Positions 1-12,300 of a stretch of 64,000 nt of DNA are shown here, one piece after another. Numbering within the stretch: position 1 is the first letter of the stretch; each line of letters opens with the position of its first letter. This DNA is from Tyto alba (Eukaryota; Chordata; Aves; Strigiformes; Tytonidae), in assembly GCF_018691265.1 (NCBI RefSeq), contig NW_024881322.1, positions 7,316,001-7,380,000 on the forward strand, read 5' to 3'. The translations under genes and the position numbers were made by a program. The notes beneath the pieces are model-generated. The model saw nothing but the letters and a program-made list of their open reading frames with translations, ran no database searches and had not been told where the DNA came from.

Positions 1-3000
1 TGCTACGCTTGCGGCAGCACGTCTTGGTTCATCGATGGGCAGGGGACAGGATGCACCAGTCTGTGAGAAGCAAAAACCAGTGTGTCCTGAGAGTGCTCAC
101 AGGAGGGTGACCCCACAGTGGGGCAGTAGGACAGCCCTGGATGGGTTGAGCCACCACCCTCATTGCCTGCAGGGTAAAAGCACTGGCAGGGACTGGGGAG
201 CTGGCCCTGGGGATGGGGTCAGAGCACCACAGAGCTGAGACTCGAGGCTTGTCCACACGGGACACAGCTGTAAATAAACAGCAGTGGTTAACCCAGCAGT
301 GGTTAGTGTGCTCATTAGTGCATGCTAAAAGCGCACAGAGTCACCAGCAAAGGGTTGAATCACTCAAATGCTTTTAAAATTGAATGCTTTCTTAAAACAC
401 ATCCTTTCTTTCCTTTTTAACCTAGCAGTTTAGAGGGCAGCCTCTGAAACATCAGTACTGGTCCCCTGAGATCTTAACCACAGAGCCACTGAGCATTCCC
501 CTCCTGGGCGCCCCTGCTGCTGCCCAGCTACGTGCTAAGCTGGATGGAGGAACTGTTTTTTGTTAAAAATTAATCCAGATAACTGCAATGATTAGTTTCC
601 AGCTGCATCAGTCCCCTGCATGGAAGAGCTGATGCCAGCTCCCTCAGAGCCTGGAGCAGAGCTGTGCTGTTCCTCACCCCTCTTGCTGCTTCCCAGGTGC
701 CAGCGCCTTTGCAAGTGAAATGTCTTCCTCTAGATGAGGTGGACCCTCTCATCTCCCTGACAGTGGCTCTCACAGAAAGAATAAGGTCAAATTCATGCAG
801 TTTTTCCTGTTTCTTCACTGCCTTCCTGCATGTTTTTCTATAGAGAGGCCTGCTTGCCAGACCAGCAGTCCGGTGTTTGCCCTCTGAAAATAAGAGGGGA
901 GAAGTGATGGCACAGGCCACTGTGTTGCCACTCATGTTCTGCCTCCTCAGACTCATTGCATGAAGCTAACTGGGTCATTTACTTTCAGTAGCAAGGTTGT
1001 TTTTCTTCCCCCTCAAGTAAAACTGGCTTTTATGTAAATAATTTTTGGACCAGCTGCACTGAACTAATTATCTGGGTCATTCAAATTTCTGCTTCTGGAA
1101 GTAATTATGGCCTTTGGGAGTATACTGTATAATACCGATTTATGATTGGAGACTGAGAGTCTTCCTTATCTGCATGAATAGTATAAAGCAAAGTTAGCAA
1201 ATCTTCCTTACATCCTCAGGGCCGCAAAGCGCTCCTCTGCTGTGCACAGAACTCCCATTCGGTCTAATAAGCATCTCCCTTCTCCCCTTCCTCCATACGC
1301 ACATACTGAGGACTCTCATTCTGGATATACATCAGCAGGCTCTGGTCTGCCGTTTGGGACAGTGCTCCAGCATCCTTATCTACTTTTCGTCTGCCTGAAG
1401 CTTTATACGCCATTAGCTCTTAACTGGGGCATCAGTGAAAAACAAGGAGGAAACATTATAGAGAGGAACAGGCATATGTGAGGCGATGAGCAATTGGGAA
1501 GACCGGGTCTGCTGACATCCGTTGAGGAAGGAATGAGTTTACACAAAGACATAGGTGTCCTAGATTTTGTTTACAAGAGGCTCTGAGATTGGAAGTTAGT
1601 CAGCTGCCCTACCCGTGTAGAAGGGCTGTCCTGCACTGCTGGCAGAAAGGGGACTTCGGCAAGAAGAGGAGGGCGAGAGGTGGTAGCAGTTCATGCCACA
1701 TCTCATCTTGGAGGGGTCAGGGCCGTTACCTGCCCCAGAGGAGGTAGAGCAGCCCTGGGGCTGCCCTCAGCTTGGCAGTGCTGTCTAACAAGGAGCATGG
1801 AGCTGGTGCACAACCACCACTGATTTCTTGATCCCATGGCCAACTCCCATGCTGAGGAAAGCTCATTTAGCTCTGAGTATTAGGCTTTCACTAAGAGCAA
1901 GGACCAAAAGCTCTGAGCTAAAATAAAGCTGATTATCACCAGGGCAGGAGAGGGCATCAGCCTAGAGACGGAGTCAAAACAATTCACAGAGTAGGCAGAA
2001 AGTGAATAAATGTTATCAGACTTATATTTTTTTAAAAATTATAATTTTATGATTCATGTAAAATATAACATTAGTAGTAATACAGCATATTTGTATATCA
2101 CTAGACGTAAAGACAAAAATGAACACAGACTCAGAGTACTTCAAGATTTTTGAGCTCATCTTCAATTCATATCTGTACCTTTCAACAACCTCTCCTGTGA
2201 TATAGACTCCTTAACTGCCCTTTATTCTTTTTTTTTTTTTCCCCAACTAGTTTATCCCTTTCTAACTAAACCCAATACAAATAAACTATAAGGCAGTAAA
2301 ATGGAGGAGGGCACCAAACATGAGATCTGCTCCTGTCCCAGTGCTCAACTTTTTGTGGATTGCAGTCAGTTATAGTCAGTGTCCAGCTTTACTCTTTTGG
2401 CAGAAGGATTTGCCTGCTCTCCTGTGCTCCTTCAGAGCCACAGGGTCATGGCTGCAGTTCTCTTAGACATTGCTATGGTAAACATCACTAATTACAGCAG
2501 AAAGCAGTAATGCTTCCTAACTCAGAAAAATCGCTGCAATTAGGTGTCCCATTTACATGCTGCAAATATTAAAAACTAAATTAAATGAAAAAGAAATGAA
2601 CATCTGATGTAAGTTGCTCAGAAATTGATAACACATTTCAACTAAAATTTTCTTTTTCTAGTGTGCCACAGTTAAAGGAGGGGATGAAAAATGTAGATTT
2701 GCCAATTACAAAGTTACACTTTGTACTTACCAAGTGACTTTTCCTAAAGTGTTTGCTCTTGAAAAAGTAACTACCCTGAAAAATGTCCAACATCACACCG
2801 GATGATTTGGGAAGCAGCATTTGTATTTTCTCATTCAAAACCATTTTTCATTTTGAAAGTGTTCTTTAATGTGCAGCTGAGCAAGTTTTAAAACACTTCA
2901 TGGTGTTTTAAACAAAACCGAAACTACCATGACAAGTAAGGAAAAAACTCCATCTGATCCAAATTGGATATATGTGATTTTATGATTCACCAGAAAGTGT

Positions 3001-3160
3001 TGCATTTTTTTCTTTTTCAACATGATTGAAACCAACTCCTCTTTGCTTTCTCCTGATTTTTGGGACTGGCAGTAAGCCAAAACCTCATTTGCCTAGCTGT
3101 AGAAAGCATCATTAGTCATCAACATGGTTAGAAAGGAATAGCTGGGTAGTTAGGTGCTCC
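1..3160. other. Non-coding stretch, no gene recognised
   Basis: This stretch is ordinary unique vertebrate DNA. The open frames are short, overlap on both strands and show no family motif. It contains a short T-run near 2230 and an AT-rich segment at about 2020-2110. The piece at about 2460-2590 has several TAAT-type homeodomain core motifs and could be conserved non-coding DNA, but nothing in the sequence proves it. Confidence 0.6.
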
Positions 3161-3480
3161 AGATATTAGACCTGATCTTATTTAACATTCTTACTAATGA
3201 TCTAAGAGCGTATGTGTACTTTATATTAATTGTATTCATTGATGTCACTCAGATTCAGAGGGGTTGTGAACCCCAGTGGGGAGAATGGGAGATTGAATAA
3301 ATGGACAGAAAATTAATATCCTTTCAAATTGATCCAATTAAGGATGTTAGTTTCAAAAAATGCTAGTTAATAGAGCTAGGGAAAGTAGCCCAAAATGCAG
3401 ATGCTGGCTAAAGAGAAATACTCAGCAATGGTGTTCAGACAAATACTGGATACTGGGTGAGCCGCATGCTGGAAAGGAAC
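3160..3480 (+). mobile_element. Old CR1-type LINE fragment (ORF2, late reverse-transcriptase region)
   Basis: On the plus strand at about 3170-3212 one frame reads DLILFNILTNDL. This matches the 'LFNIFINDL' motif I know from the reverse transcriptase of CR1-clade LINEs. Downstream DNA (about 3280-3480) still resembles the segment that follows it in CR1 at nucleotide level: a block about writing names and residues in the consensus becomes a run with many frame breaks here. Stops and indels break the frame after about 14 codons, so it is a dead fossil. CR1 elements move by target-primed reverse transcription and are usually 5'-truncated. The boundaries are approximate because divergence is high. 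It could equally be a related L3-type element. Confidence 0.55.
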
Positions 3481-5440
3481 CTGGAGTGCAATGTAAAGGC
3501 AAAATGCATCTCACCTGTTTGGGCTGAACAGTTGCTACAAATGACTACAAAAAGAAGTAAGACAAACTCATGAGAAAAAGGCTTTCACACGCAAAGATCC
3601 TGACATGAACGCCAGCTCAGGATGCGTCTACAGACTGCCAGATTCCACTAGGAAAGGTTCTTCTTTACTTACCCTTTTTCTGTGCTCCCTCAATTAATCT
3701 GCTGCTGGCCATTGTTAGGGACACTATCATAAAAACTTTTTGGTTTAGTCCAATATGACTACTCATATTTTCCTGTGGACATCCCTGTTTCCTGCAAGAT
3801 GAAGGTCCCTCCTTGACAGGGGATTCATAAAATGATGCTCAGCTGGGCAGCCCAACACAAGAGAGAAGCAACACTGGAGATGAGTGGGAGTACATGGATG
3901 AAGTAATCTGTGGCCAACAGCAGGCCAAATTATGGAAGAAAATTCCTGACACTGGGAGCTGCCAGGACTGCAGGAAGAAATCCTGTCCCTAGATGTCCAG
4001 ATCATTTCTGGAAGTGACATTTTGTCAGCTGTTGTACAGGAAAAACATCTTCTACTATAGCACATAACTGGCAAATGGGTCTAGTAGGTCTTCTCCATAT
4101 TTAACCTCTTCACCAGTTGTCTTCTACATTTGATCTTGCTAGAAATCAATGAGCTCACCTAATCAATGAAGAACAGTGCATATAGATTGAAGGCAGCTCA
4201 ATGTGATTCTTTGAAGCTCCCAAATGTCAGCTGAAACATGGTAAAAACTTTTCCAAGAGTATTTATTGCCTCATCATTTATAATGAGACTAGTAGAGAGC
4301 GTCAAAGACACAGATCATAATGTCTGCAAACAGTCATGTCTGGAGCACTTCTGTAAGTCCTACAGTAGGGCGGAAGTCAATATTTATTATGGATACATAA
4401 ATGATGGCTGAGAACGAGGATCAATTTTCCAGTGAGCATGGGAGGACTGTTCGCTCAACTTTTCTCAGTTTTCATGCCTCCAGGACTGTTTGACCAGCTT
4501 TAAGAAATCCTCAGATGAGGGTTTTTTCCTCACTTCTTATTTTTCAGTTCTTAGTTTCTTCAAAATATCCTCCTCTTCCCTTCTCTGGCATTTAAACCAA
4601 ACAGAAACCTCCCCATCTCAGATGAATTGCCCTGATTTTTCCCCTGAGTTCTGACTCACTGGATAACATTGTGTGCCTCTGATGGTCACCTCTCCATCTC
4701 CTTTCCAGGAGCTGACCACAATGCCACCACTATTAGAACTGCCTGCCAGGAAACTCTGTAAATACATCCCTGCTCAGTGACACGGCAGATGGACCCGGTG
4801 GCAGTGGTCACCAAAGTGCTCTCCTGGACACAGCCACATCTGTGGTCCTCCAAGTGGGGCCAAGGTTTTGCCTGTTCATACCTGGGGCAGATAAACAGGA
4901 ATAAAGAAGAAAATTAAAATATTCACTGGAAAGACAGGAACATGTCCTTAGCCCAAATCCTCACACCATGTTTGCACTGACCCACTTCATTTGGAACTGT
5001 GATTTTCTTTTATGGCTGGGGTCTGACCAGTGGCAATACTGCTGGGACACCCTTTGATGTCAAGCCCCATTACAGCTCAGTAGGTTTCAAGCCAATGTAG
5101 TAAATGTGGTACAAACCCCATGTATAGGGGACATGGAAGGGCTAGAGTGAACACTTCACTTACAAAACAGTTTGATGTGAACAGAGAGGGTCCTTACAGG
5201 CTGTAGCATGCACCACTGGTGAGACTGGGCAGTGAGCGTCTGATTTACACATCCCAGACTTTGCCAGCCTGTCCTCCTGCATTTGACCCTTTCCTAAAAA
5301 CTAAGAGTGGGCCATGTCCCACAAAATGTAGGCAGCCCTGTCTAAAGAGAAACTTTCTGCAAGAGCCAAATTCAGCAGAAGGAAGAGCGCGTAAGGGTTT
5401 GGACTTGCACTCACTGATCAGAGAGTTTGGCTAGCAGTGT
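3481..5440. other. Non-coding stretch, no gene recognised
   Basis: No exon, RNA gene or repeat could be supported here. The reading frames on both strands are short and lack family motifs. Local composition is mixed, with no long simple repeat. Confidence 0.55.
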
Positions 5441-5482
5441 CTGCAACCCTGCAGCTTGTGCCTGCAACCCTGCAGCTTGTGC
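5441..5482. repeat. Perfect 21-bp tandem duplication
   Basis: The 21-bp unit CTGCAACCCTGCAGCTTGTGC occurs twice head to tail with no mismatch, at 5441-5461 and 5462-5482. A partial third unit (CTGCCC) follows. Two identical copies suggest a recent slippage duplication. The unit length is a multiple of three, so a frame stays open through it, but nothing else suggests coding function. Confidence 0.9.
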
Positions 5483-7283
5483 CTGCCCTTCTGCCAGCCC
5501 CAAGACCGGTGACACGGGTCCCACCAGTGCTCTTGCTCTCAGCCTGGTGTCTTATTGCAAATTCACCCTCCTCAGCAGCCTGCACTTACGTGCTAGGGCT
5601 GAGCCTGGGCAGCTGCAATGCAGGCGCAGGAGCTGATGTGCAGATGCTGTTGTGGGGTTGGTACCTCCTTGCAGAGGCGGGGGGGACAGCCCAGGGATGG
5701 GACATCTCATACCTCTGCAGCACGATCTGCTAAAGCCCATCCACCAGAGCCCTGCGGTGCTCTTCCTCAGGTGAATTCATCCTGCTGCAGACCCTGCACT
5801 GCATGTGCAAAACTTCCATTCCTATAGAGAGAGGCTCGTAGCAGGGGAAGCATGCCAGAGATCTGCAAGGATTGAAGAGGAGAGCTTTGCCTGAAAGGCT
5901 GCATCCCCCCAGTGTCCTGCATCCACCGCTCTGGCTTCTTCTGTTCTTTGGAAGCAATCACTGTGGGTAGTTTCTAAATTGCAAGAGATCCCCAGATTGC
6001 TTAGAACTAACAGTAGGTCTTTATCATCATTAATCTTTCATAAATCTTAAGTCTAAAATAAATGGTGTGACAGCTCTGAATGTCAGGAATCATGGGCTGT
6101 GGCAGTTTTGTTCACAGATGTGTATGTGCATTTAGGAATGTAGTTGGCAAACCGCCTCTATTATTTGTTCTGGCTGCCCATTGTTTATACTTTTCTTCCT
6201 GTTTTTGAAGACAGAAATTATTGTCTCAGTAGCTAGATAAAATATTTCTCTTACAGAAGAAAACACTGGTTGAAGAGAAGCACTTTCGTAATTTTTTTTT
6301 TTTTTTTTACAGCAAAGGAGAAGAAGAGAGGTTTCTGGGACCTCTCACATTAATATTTTATGAACTACCTGAGAAAAAGTTTAAAGAATAAATGGCTGAA
6401 AATGGGAGATAATGTGGTGTGATGGACTAAATGCACCCTGGGAGTGAGTTAGCTCAGGCTGTCTTCTTCCACCCATCCATTACAAACCAGGTAGGGCCTG
6501 CTCTTAATAGCCAGAATCTCTGCAGCCAGTACTTGGTGTTATTGAAGCCACGCACAAAACAAAGCAATTGTCTCAGTCATTGTTCTGCCAGAATAGGAGT
6601 AAATTTGGTGACAGGCTAAATCCTTGCAAGGTGAGCTGCCGTTGCTCATGGGAGTGAGCACACCAAGTCTGGCAAGATGCCTGGCACGAGTGAGGTGCTG
6701 CAGACCCAGGACCTGCAGTGAGCACAAGCACCCACTTTCTCAAGAATCACTCTCTCTATTCAGACAGGGCAGAGCTATTGGGGCAAATCAAAAGCCAGAG
6801 TGCATGCAGTCTGAATTGCCAGTCCAGTAAAGGCACGGATGTGACATGAGTTACCACAGTCATTATCTGGATCCATTGTTAAATCAGGAATATATGAAAA
6901 TTTAAAAATACAGAAGATATGTAGAGTAAATATACAGATGACTGTGTTGATCAATATGTACTTGTTTTTATTGTAAGACCCCTGCATTACAAAGGGGTCC
7001 TGCTTTACACCCTGTGAGGGCAGATCGGGGCAGGTGGAAATTCTCCAGCTCCTAAAGCAGCCAAGGGAGGACCTGAGTGAAGTTTCCTATCAGGTTTATT
7101 TTTTCTTTTCTGAAATAATTTATTCATCTACTGTGACCTTAGTTTATGCACCTAAATAATGACTTACCTTAAAACCAGCTTGAAACCTTAAACCCAAACT
7201 TCTCCTAAGGACACATCTTATTGCCATCATTATTGTCCAATGCATTGATACCGACAGTAGTCAGTACGGCTGCTATTGTCACT
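5483..7283. other. Non-coding stretch with a T-run
   Basis: No gene was recognised. A 17-nt T-run at 6292-6308 is directly followed by ACAG. It resembles a polypyrimidine tract and splice acceptor, but no conserved coding frame follows it. The rest is unique sequence. Confidence 0.5.
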
Positions 7284-7318
7284 TATCATGATAGTGTGAT
7301 ATATCACCTATCATGATA
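7284..7318. repeat. Compound palindrome with GATA-type motifs
   Basis: Three self-complementary blocks lie in a row: TATCATGATA (7284-7293), GTGATATATCAC (7296-7307) and TATCATGATA again (7309-7318). The spacers are 2 and 1 nt, so the whole 35-nt segment is a palindrome apart from a one-base spacer difference. It could extrude as a cruciform or be bound by dimeric factors. It overlaps GATA-factor core matches (TTATCA, TGATAG, CTATCA). The symmetry is seen directly; binding is inference. Confidence 0.8.
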
Positions 7319-8775
7319 TACCAACCAATTTCTCAGGGAAGTTTAAGTGCCCACAACACCAACTTCTCACTGAGATCTGCGCACAGCAGTTGGCATCAGA
7401 ATGGCAGCTGAATGCCACAAACATTGACAGAGGTCTTTTGTTGTTGCTGTTGTTAATTATAAGACAAGTATTTAAAGGCAATCTGAAAGGTAAGAGTGTA
7501 GGTTGTGGCATCAAATCACAAGCTTAACTCATCAGCGTGATAAGCCAAGAAATACGCATGTGTAGAGCAGAGTTTTGCTGCACATAATCTCTCTCTGGTT
7601 TCCTGATGTCAGAGATGAAGCGCACGGACGTCCCTTTCTTTAGCTTGTGCCCAGATGGCGAGGCATGGCAGCTCGTCACAGCAGCCATTAAAAGGGACTC
7701 TTTCACCCGCTGTGTCAGGGGATCAGCTCTGGCTATAAGATGAGTCAAACTCAATCAGTGTCCTCGGCGGATGTGAACTCTTGCCACTTCACTGAAGCCA
7801 AAGGACAAGGTGGCTTTGCATGAGCTGAGAATCTACCTCTCTACCTTCAGATTTATTACAGTGATTTTGGATAACAACAAAGGGAAACTCCCGTAGTCAG
7901 AGGGGAAATGCTTACTTCTGTACTTCTTCTAGTGCCCAGTGGGCACTAGCAGCTCTCTGTTAGGCAAGACAAAAAGAGAGTAATTTAAACAAAAAATGTC
8001 TATGATAATGATGTGCTTTTTCAGTTTGCAGACTTTGCTCTTGATTGCTGACAGAAGGACTGGCTATTTCATTGCCAAACATGGGACAAAGCCCAGGACC
8101 ACCTGCACTGAATTTTGCCAGTGATATCCTGGTGTTCACCCAGCCCAGAAGCTCTGGGGAGGCGGTTCAGCTTGCAGTGGGACTGCACCCCAGGTGTGTA
8201 ATGCTCATGCAGTTCACATGGCTCTTCCTTCTTCCCCCTCACTCTTCACCATGTGCTCCAGCCGCACAGAAATGTTGGGTGAGGAGCATCCAACAGTCCC
8301 TAAAAAGGCTGATACATCTCTATAGTCCAAGAGAGAAGAAAAATTTGAAATGTCTTCCCTTTTGGGTGGCTGGAGATGGAAGGCAGTAGTCACTGTAGAT
8401 ACCAGGTGAATTATGATTTCCAAAGGAAGTGCATGGGAAGGTCATAAAGCAAAATGAGATATTATTTCCATCAGAGAGAGATGAAGAGCAGCCGACATTT
8501 CCTTCCTCAGCTTACTCCTTCTTCACAAAAGCAGGACTTGTTTTGTCTTTTTTTCTGGTTATTGTTACAGTAAATCCCTAAGTCCAAAATTTTGGAAAAT
8601 AAACACTCTGACTCTTGGGAAATTTCCATGACAATAGTTCCTTCAGTTTCCCTGTGCTGTTGGCTGTGGTTTGAGGTAACATCCATCCTGGAGGCAGTGA
8701 TGTGGCCCTCCCCTTCTCCAGCTCAGTTCTGATTGCGATGCCACATCAAGGAAAGCCAAAGACCAGCAGCTTCTG
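7319..8775. other. Non-coding stretch, no gene recognised
   Basis: Unique sequence with short unrelated frames only. The longest (about 114 codons at 8045-8389, plus) has no recognisable domain, no repeat support and no clear splice or start context, so it is not called. Confidence 0.5.
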
Positions 8776-8779
8776 TGAA

Positions 8780-8822
8780 AATACTCCCACTGACTTCAAA
8801 GGACTTTGGATCCAGCCTCACA
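8780..8822. repeat. Possible half of an ancient palindromic amniote repeat
   Basis: The segment contains CCCACTGACTTCAAAGGAC followed by TTTGGATCCAG. This resembles the 'CCCATTGACTTCAATGGGA...GGATCAGGCC' core of an old interspersed palindromic repeat I know from turtles, crocodiles and birds. Only one arm is visible and the match is short, so this could be chance. Confidence 0.35.
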
Positions 8823-9257
8823 CAGTGGTCAAACACTAGACACACCGGAGCAACCAAGGCAATTATAGCTCACAGCTGCAGCTGTAGGCACACATAAAGA
8901 CAGCAGAGACACATGCCCAATGCATTTGGGCTCAGATTGCCCCAAACAATGCAATGGTTTTCTTTGGATGTGGGGGTTTTAGTCCTCACAGCATCCTCTT
9001 ATTTGAACCTATTCTACCAGGGCCTGTTTACCAAAAGGTTTATTCCAGGCTCAAACTGGGATAAATAGCCAGCAAGACCCTCCTTGCCAACAGAGGCAAT
9101 TGGAAACTGTCTGCTCATTTGCACTGATATGCACCCATCAGATGAGGAGAGATTCAAACAGCAAAATACAGTACTGTTGGGTTCCTGATATGCTGATGAG
9201 TCTGTGCACCAACAAACAAAGAGTTACCTGTGTGGGTGCATACGTTGTACATTCAGA

Positions 9258-9306
9258 TACACATATACATAGAAATATACGTATACATGGATATATGTAT
9301 ACATCT
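9258..9306. repeat. AT/CA-rich cryptic simple repeat
   Basis: A run of ATACAT, ATATAC and GTATAC words, partly self-complementary, typical of a decayed (TA/CA) microsatellite. Confidence 0.7.
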
Positions 9307-12300
9307 TGGGGCATCTAAAATAATCTACTATGTAAATCATATAGTTCTTATCTTATTACCAAAATACAGGTCTAAAGCAGTTAGTGTGCCTTGCAAAGGA
9401 TCTTCATGATAACATCTTCACAGTGGCATGCCTCAGAGAAGCTGGTGGAATGACAACCTGACGCAGAGAGAGTGAGAAACATCACAGCAAGTTAAGGACT
9501 CAGAAGCAGACCCTGCTCCTGTGCAAGCAGCACAGAAAGCCAAGGAGTTGCACCTCTATACACCAACTGATGGCACAGTCTCTGCCTTCCCTCTTGATTC
9601 GGCTACAACTCAGCCTGAAGGGTATGTCCCATGCAGGAAAGCTACACTGTGACAGTGAAGGGAATTGCATTCTACATATGCTGCAACCCCCTCTGCAAAA
9701 GGTGAAAAATAGTATGAGTTCATCAGTTACATAACACATTTGTGATTTTGAGTGGTTCAAAAGGGAAGAATGATAGTAAACCTGGAGTTATGTTAACTCT
9801 GCTGTGGAAGAGGTGGCAGTGGCTCCATAGCAGGTTTTAGACTCAGGAATTTGGCTTAGCATCCTGGTGGAGCCAAAATGCAATAGATTCATTTATTTAT
9901 CTTTTTATTTTCAGGATAGAAAGTTCTCTGAGTTTTCAGAGAACTTTGGAGGGTATTTTGGTCACTGGCAAGTAGGAAAAGAAACAAATGTTAAAAACCA
10001 GACACCCTTTCACTCACTCTGACACAAAACCATGGTATATCAAAATACTTGTCTGTTATATAGCTGTGCACCAGGGAACTTTATGCAGAGTTGTCTTCCT
10101 TGGGGGAACATATGAGGTTGGGGTTTAGGTCTGCATTACAGGGCAATCTTAGGAAATGAGATATGTGCATTGCATCTTCATACATTTTGGAATTTATAAA
10201 GAGAGGGAAAAAGAAGACAGTAGACATGATGTTCTAAGACTAGGTTATGTTAAAAGTTTTAATATTTTTTTTTTTCATTGTGGTGTACTGTCTAATAACA
10301 GTTTCTAGTGTGCAGGTGCTACCAGACATTACCAACAAAGCTTCAAAGCAGTTTCTTTTTTCCTGTCTTGCTGTCAAAGGGAACAGTTTTGTCCATTTCT
10401 TTCCCATTAAGCTGAAATTTTCCATTCTGTGTCTCCCAAATTTTACTGGTTTTGTTTGTTTCTGAGTATCGACAAAATTACTTGAGCTTTCAAATTTAAC
10501 ATAGGAGGACTGAAACTGAGCATTTTTCTTACTGGCTGGTAACAGCTCCTCATAAGAGTGGCTTATGTTTTAGGAAATAGGGTGTGCTGACAGTTGTCTC
10601 CATTAATGTCTTTAAGCTTCAGTACAGAAAGGTTGGTTCCTTTCAAATTCATCAGCAGGGAGGGGGTCTTAATGAACTAGATTGGGGAAGAGGAAGTTTT
10701 ACTATGATTTTAGATCCAGGTTATTTTCCTAGTCTATTCTCCTCCGGAGAGGTGGCAAATGCCACCCTGGGCACAAAGTCCAAAGTCCAGGCCAGGAGTT
10801 GGGAGACTTTTGCCCTCTTTCCAGTTGTCACAACCCATTGTGTGAACCTGGCAAAGTCAATTAACCTTCCCATTTTTTTTTTTTTTTTTGTCTGTAAAAC
10901 TTCAAATGCTTTTAAAAATGGGTGACTGAGCCAAACTCCAGGGACTTTAATAGAAAGACAACTGTTGACTTCAAGATCAGGATTATAAATCTCACAGGTG
11001 GGGTGAGACGTGATTCAATAATGTTTGTGAAGATCTCTGAGGTTTTCAAATGGAGGATGATCTGAGTAGGTAAAGAATTGCAGTGACAACTCCTAATGAA
11101 TGCATACCTGTTAATCCTTCTCCCCTCCCCTTTTCATTTCAAAGTAGCAATAAGAATGAGACTTAAAGTATTTATTGAGTAGTTGAGAAATCCAACCTTT
11201 GACTCTGTGCCTTAGAGCAGTGCCTGGGGCAGGCAGTAATTGCACAGAAAGGCACTGATAGCATGTCTTCTTATTGCTTAAGAAAGGTGCTTTTCCAATT
11301 TGCTTTGTTCACTGGGTTGCTGTACCAGACTAGAGATTCATGGCTATAAATACAGCGAGCTATATATAAATACACATACATACATACACGCACAGAGACT
11401 GTGACTCAGACACATTACCAGCACTGTATAGCCCAAGTCATTATAAGTGAAAAAAAAAAAGGGAAAAAAGAGAGTTCAATATTTTTAATAAATAAAGCCT
11501 TATCCCAAAATTGCTTTAACAGGCTTTGTTCATGTGAGTATTCAGACCTATTGAGAATAGAGTGGCTCATAAGAACGAAAATTTACACTAGACCTGTAAA
11601 TTGAACTGTATAGTCAGAGAGGTTTGGAGTTGTATATCATATTGATTTTTCAAGATAAGAAAAGGGATTGAGATTGTAAAAATTGTATTCAAATTTTCAG
11701 ACCTGAAAAGGTTTTTTATGTATTGGTTGGGGGTAGAATTTCCCAATGTGCAGAGTGATTGCATTTGGACCATACGCCCATTCAATACATCTACAGTCCT
11801 CAAACTGCAACTGAGGAATTTAGGGAGGTTTCCTGCAGCTTAAAGAATTTAAGAGAATTTGGAAATACTCACTGAGTTGCCCAAAGGGAACTGGTTCTCT
11901 GCCTCACCCACCACACCATTGGGCAGGGTGGTGGATGAACTTCAAATTCCTTCAATCCTGTACATGGGATCAGACATAATGATCCTGACTTGCTTTGGGT
12001 TAATTTCAATAGCTAGAGGCTTGGTGTACATATTTGTGATTATACATTATAATATACCATCAACCTCCCAGCACTTAATGAAAACCAATGTTTTTTACCA
12101 ATGTGTCTGGCAATAAAACTCTGTGAGAATAGCACAGGAAATTGATATTAAGAACTTTAAATACATTCAAAATAAACAAATTTAACCATATGAATGTATT
12201 TCTGAAGCTGTATTCCAGGTATTGGAGTTAAACTGTCACAAAACACAGTGGGCCACATCCACCATTTGACAATATTTCTGAAATACAGAGTTTTACAATT

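Noticed and set aside
1..20. Resemblance of the first bases to the U6 snRNA 5' end (GCGGCAGCAC)
   Set aside because: Similarity stops after about 20 nt and the conserved central U6 sequence is absent.
9258..9306. Direct-repeat array that might suggest a CRISPR-like structure
   Set aside because: It is a decayed TA/CA microsatellite without unique spacers, in eukaryotic DNA.
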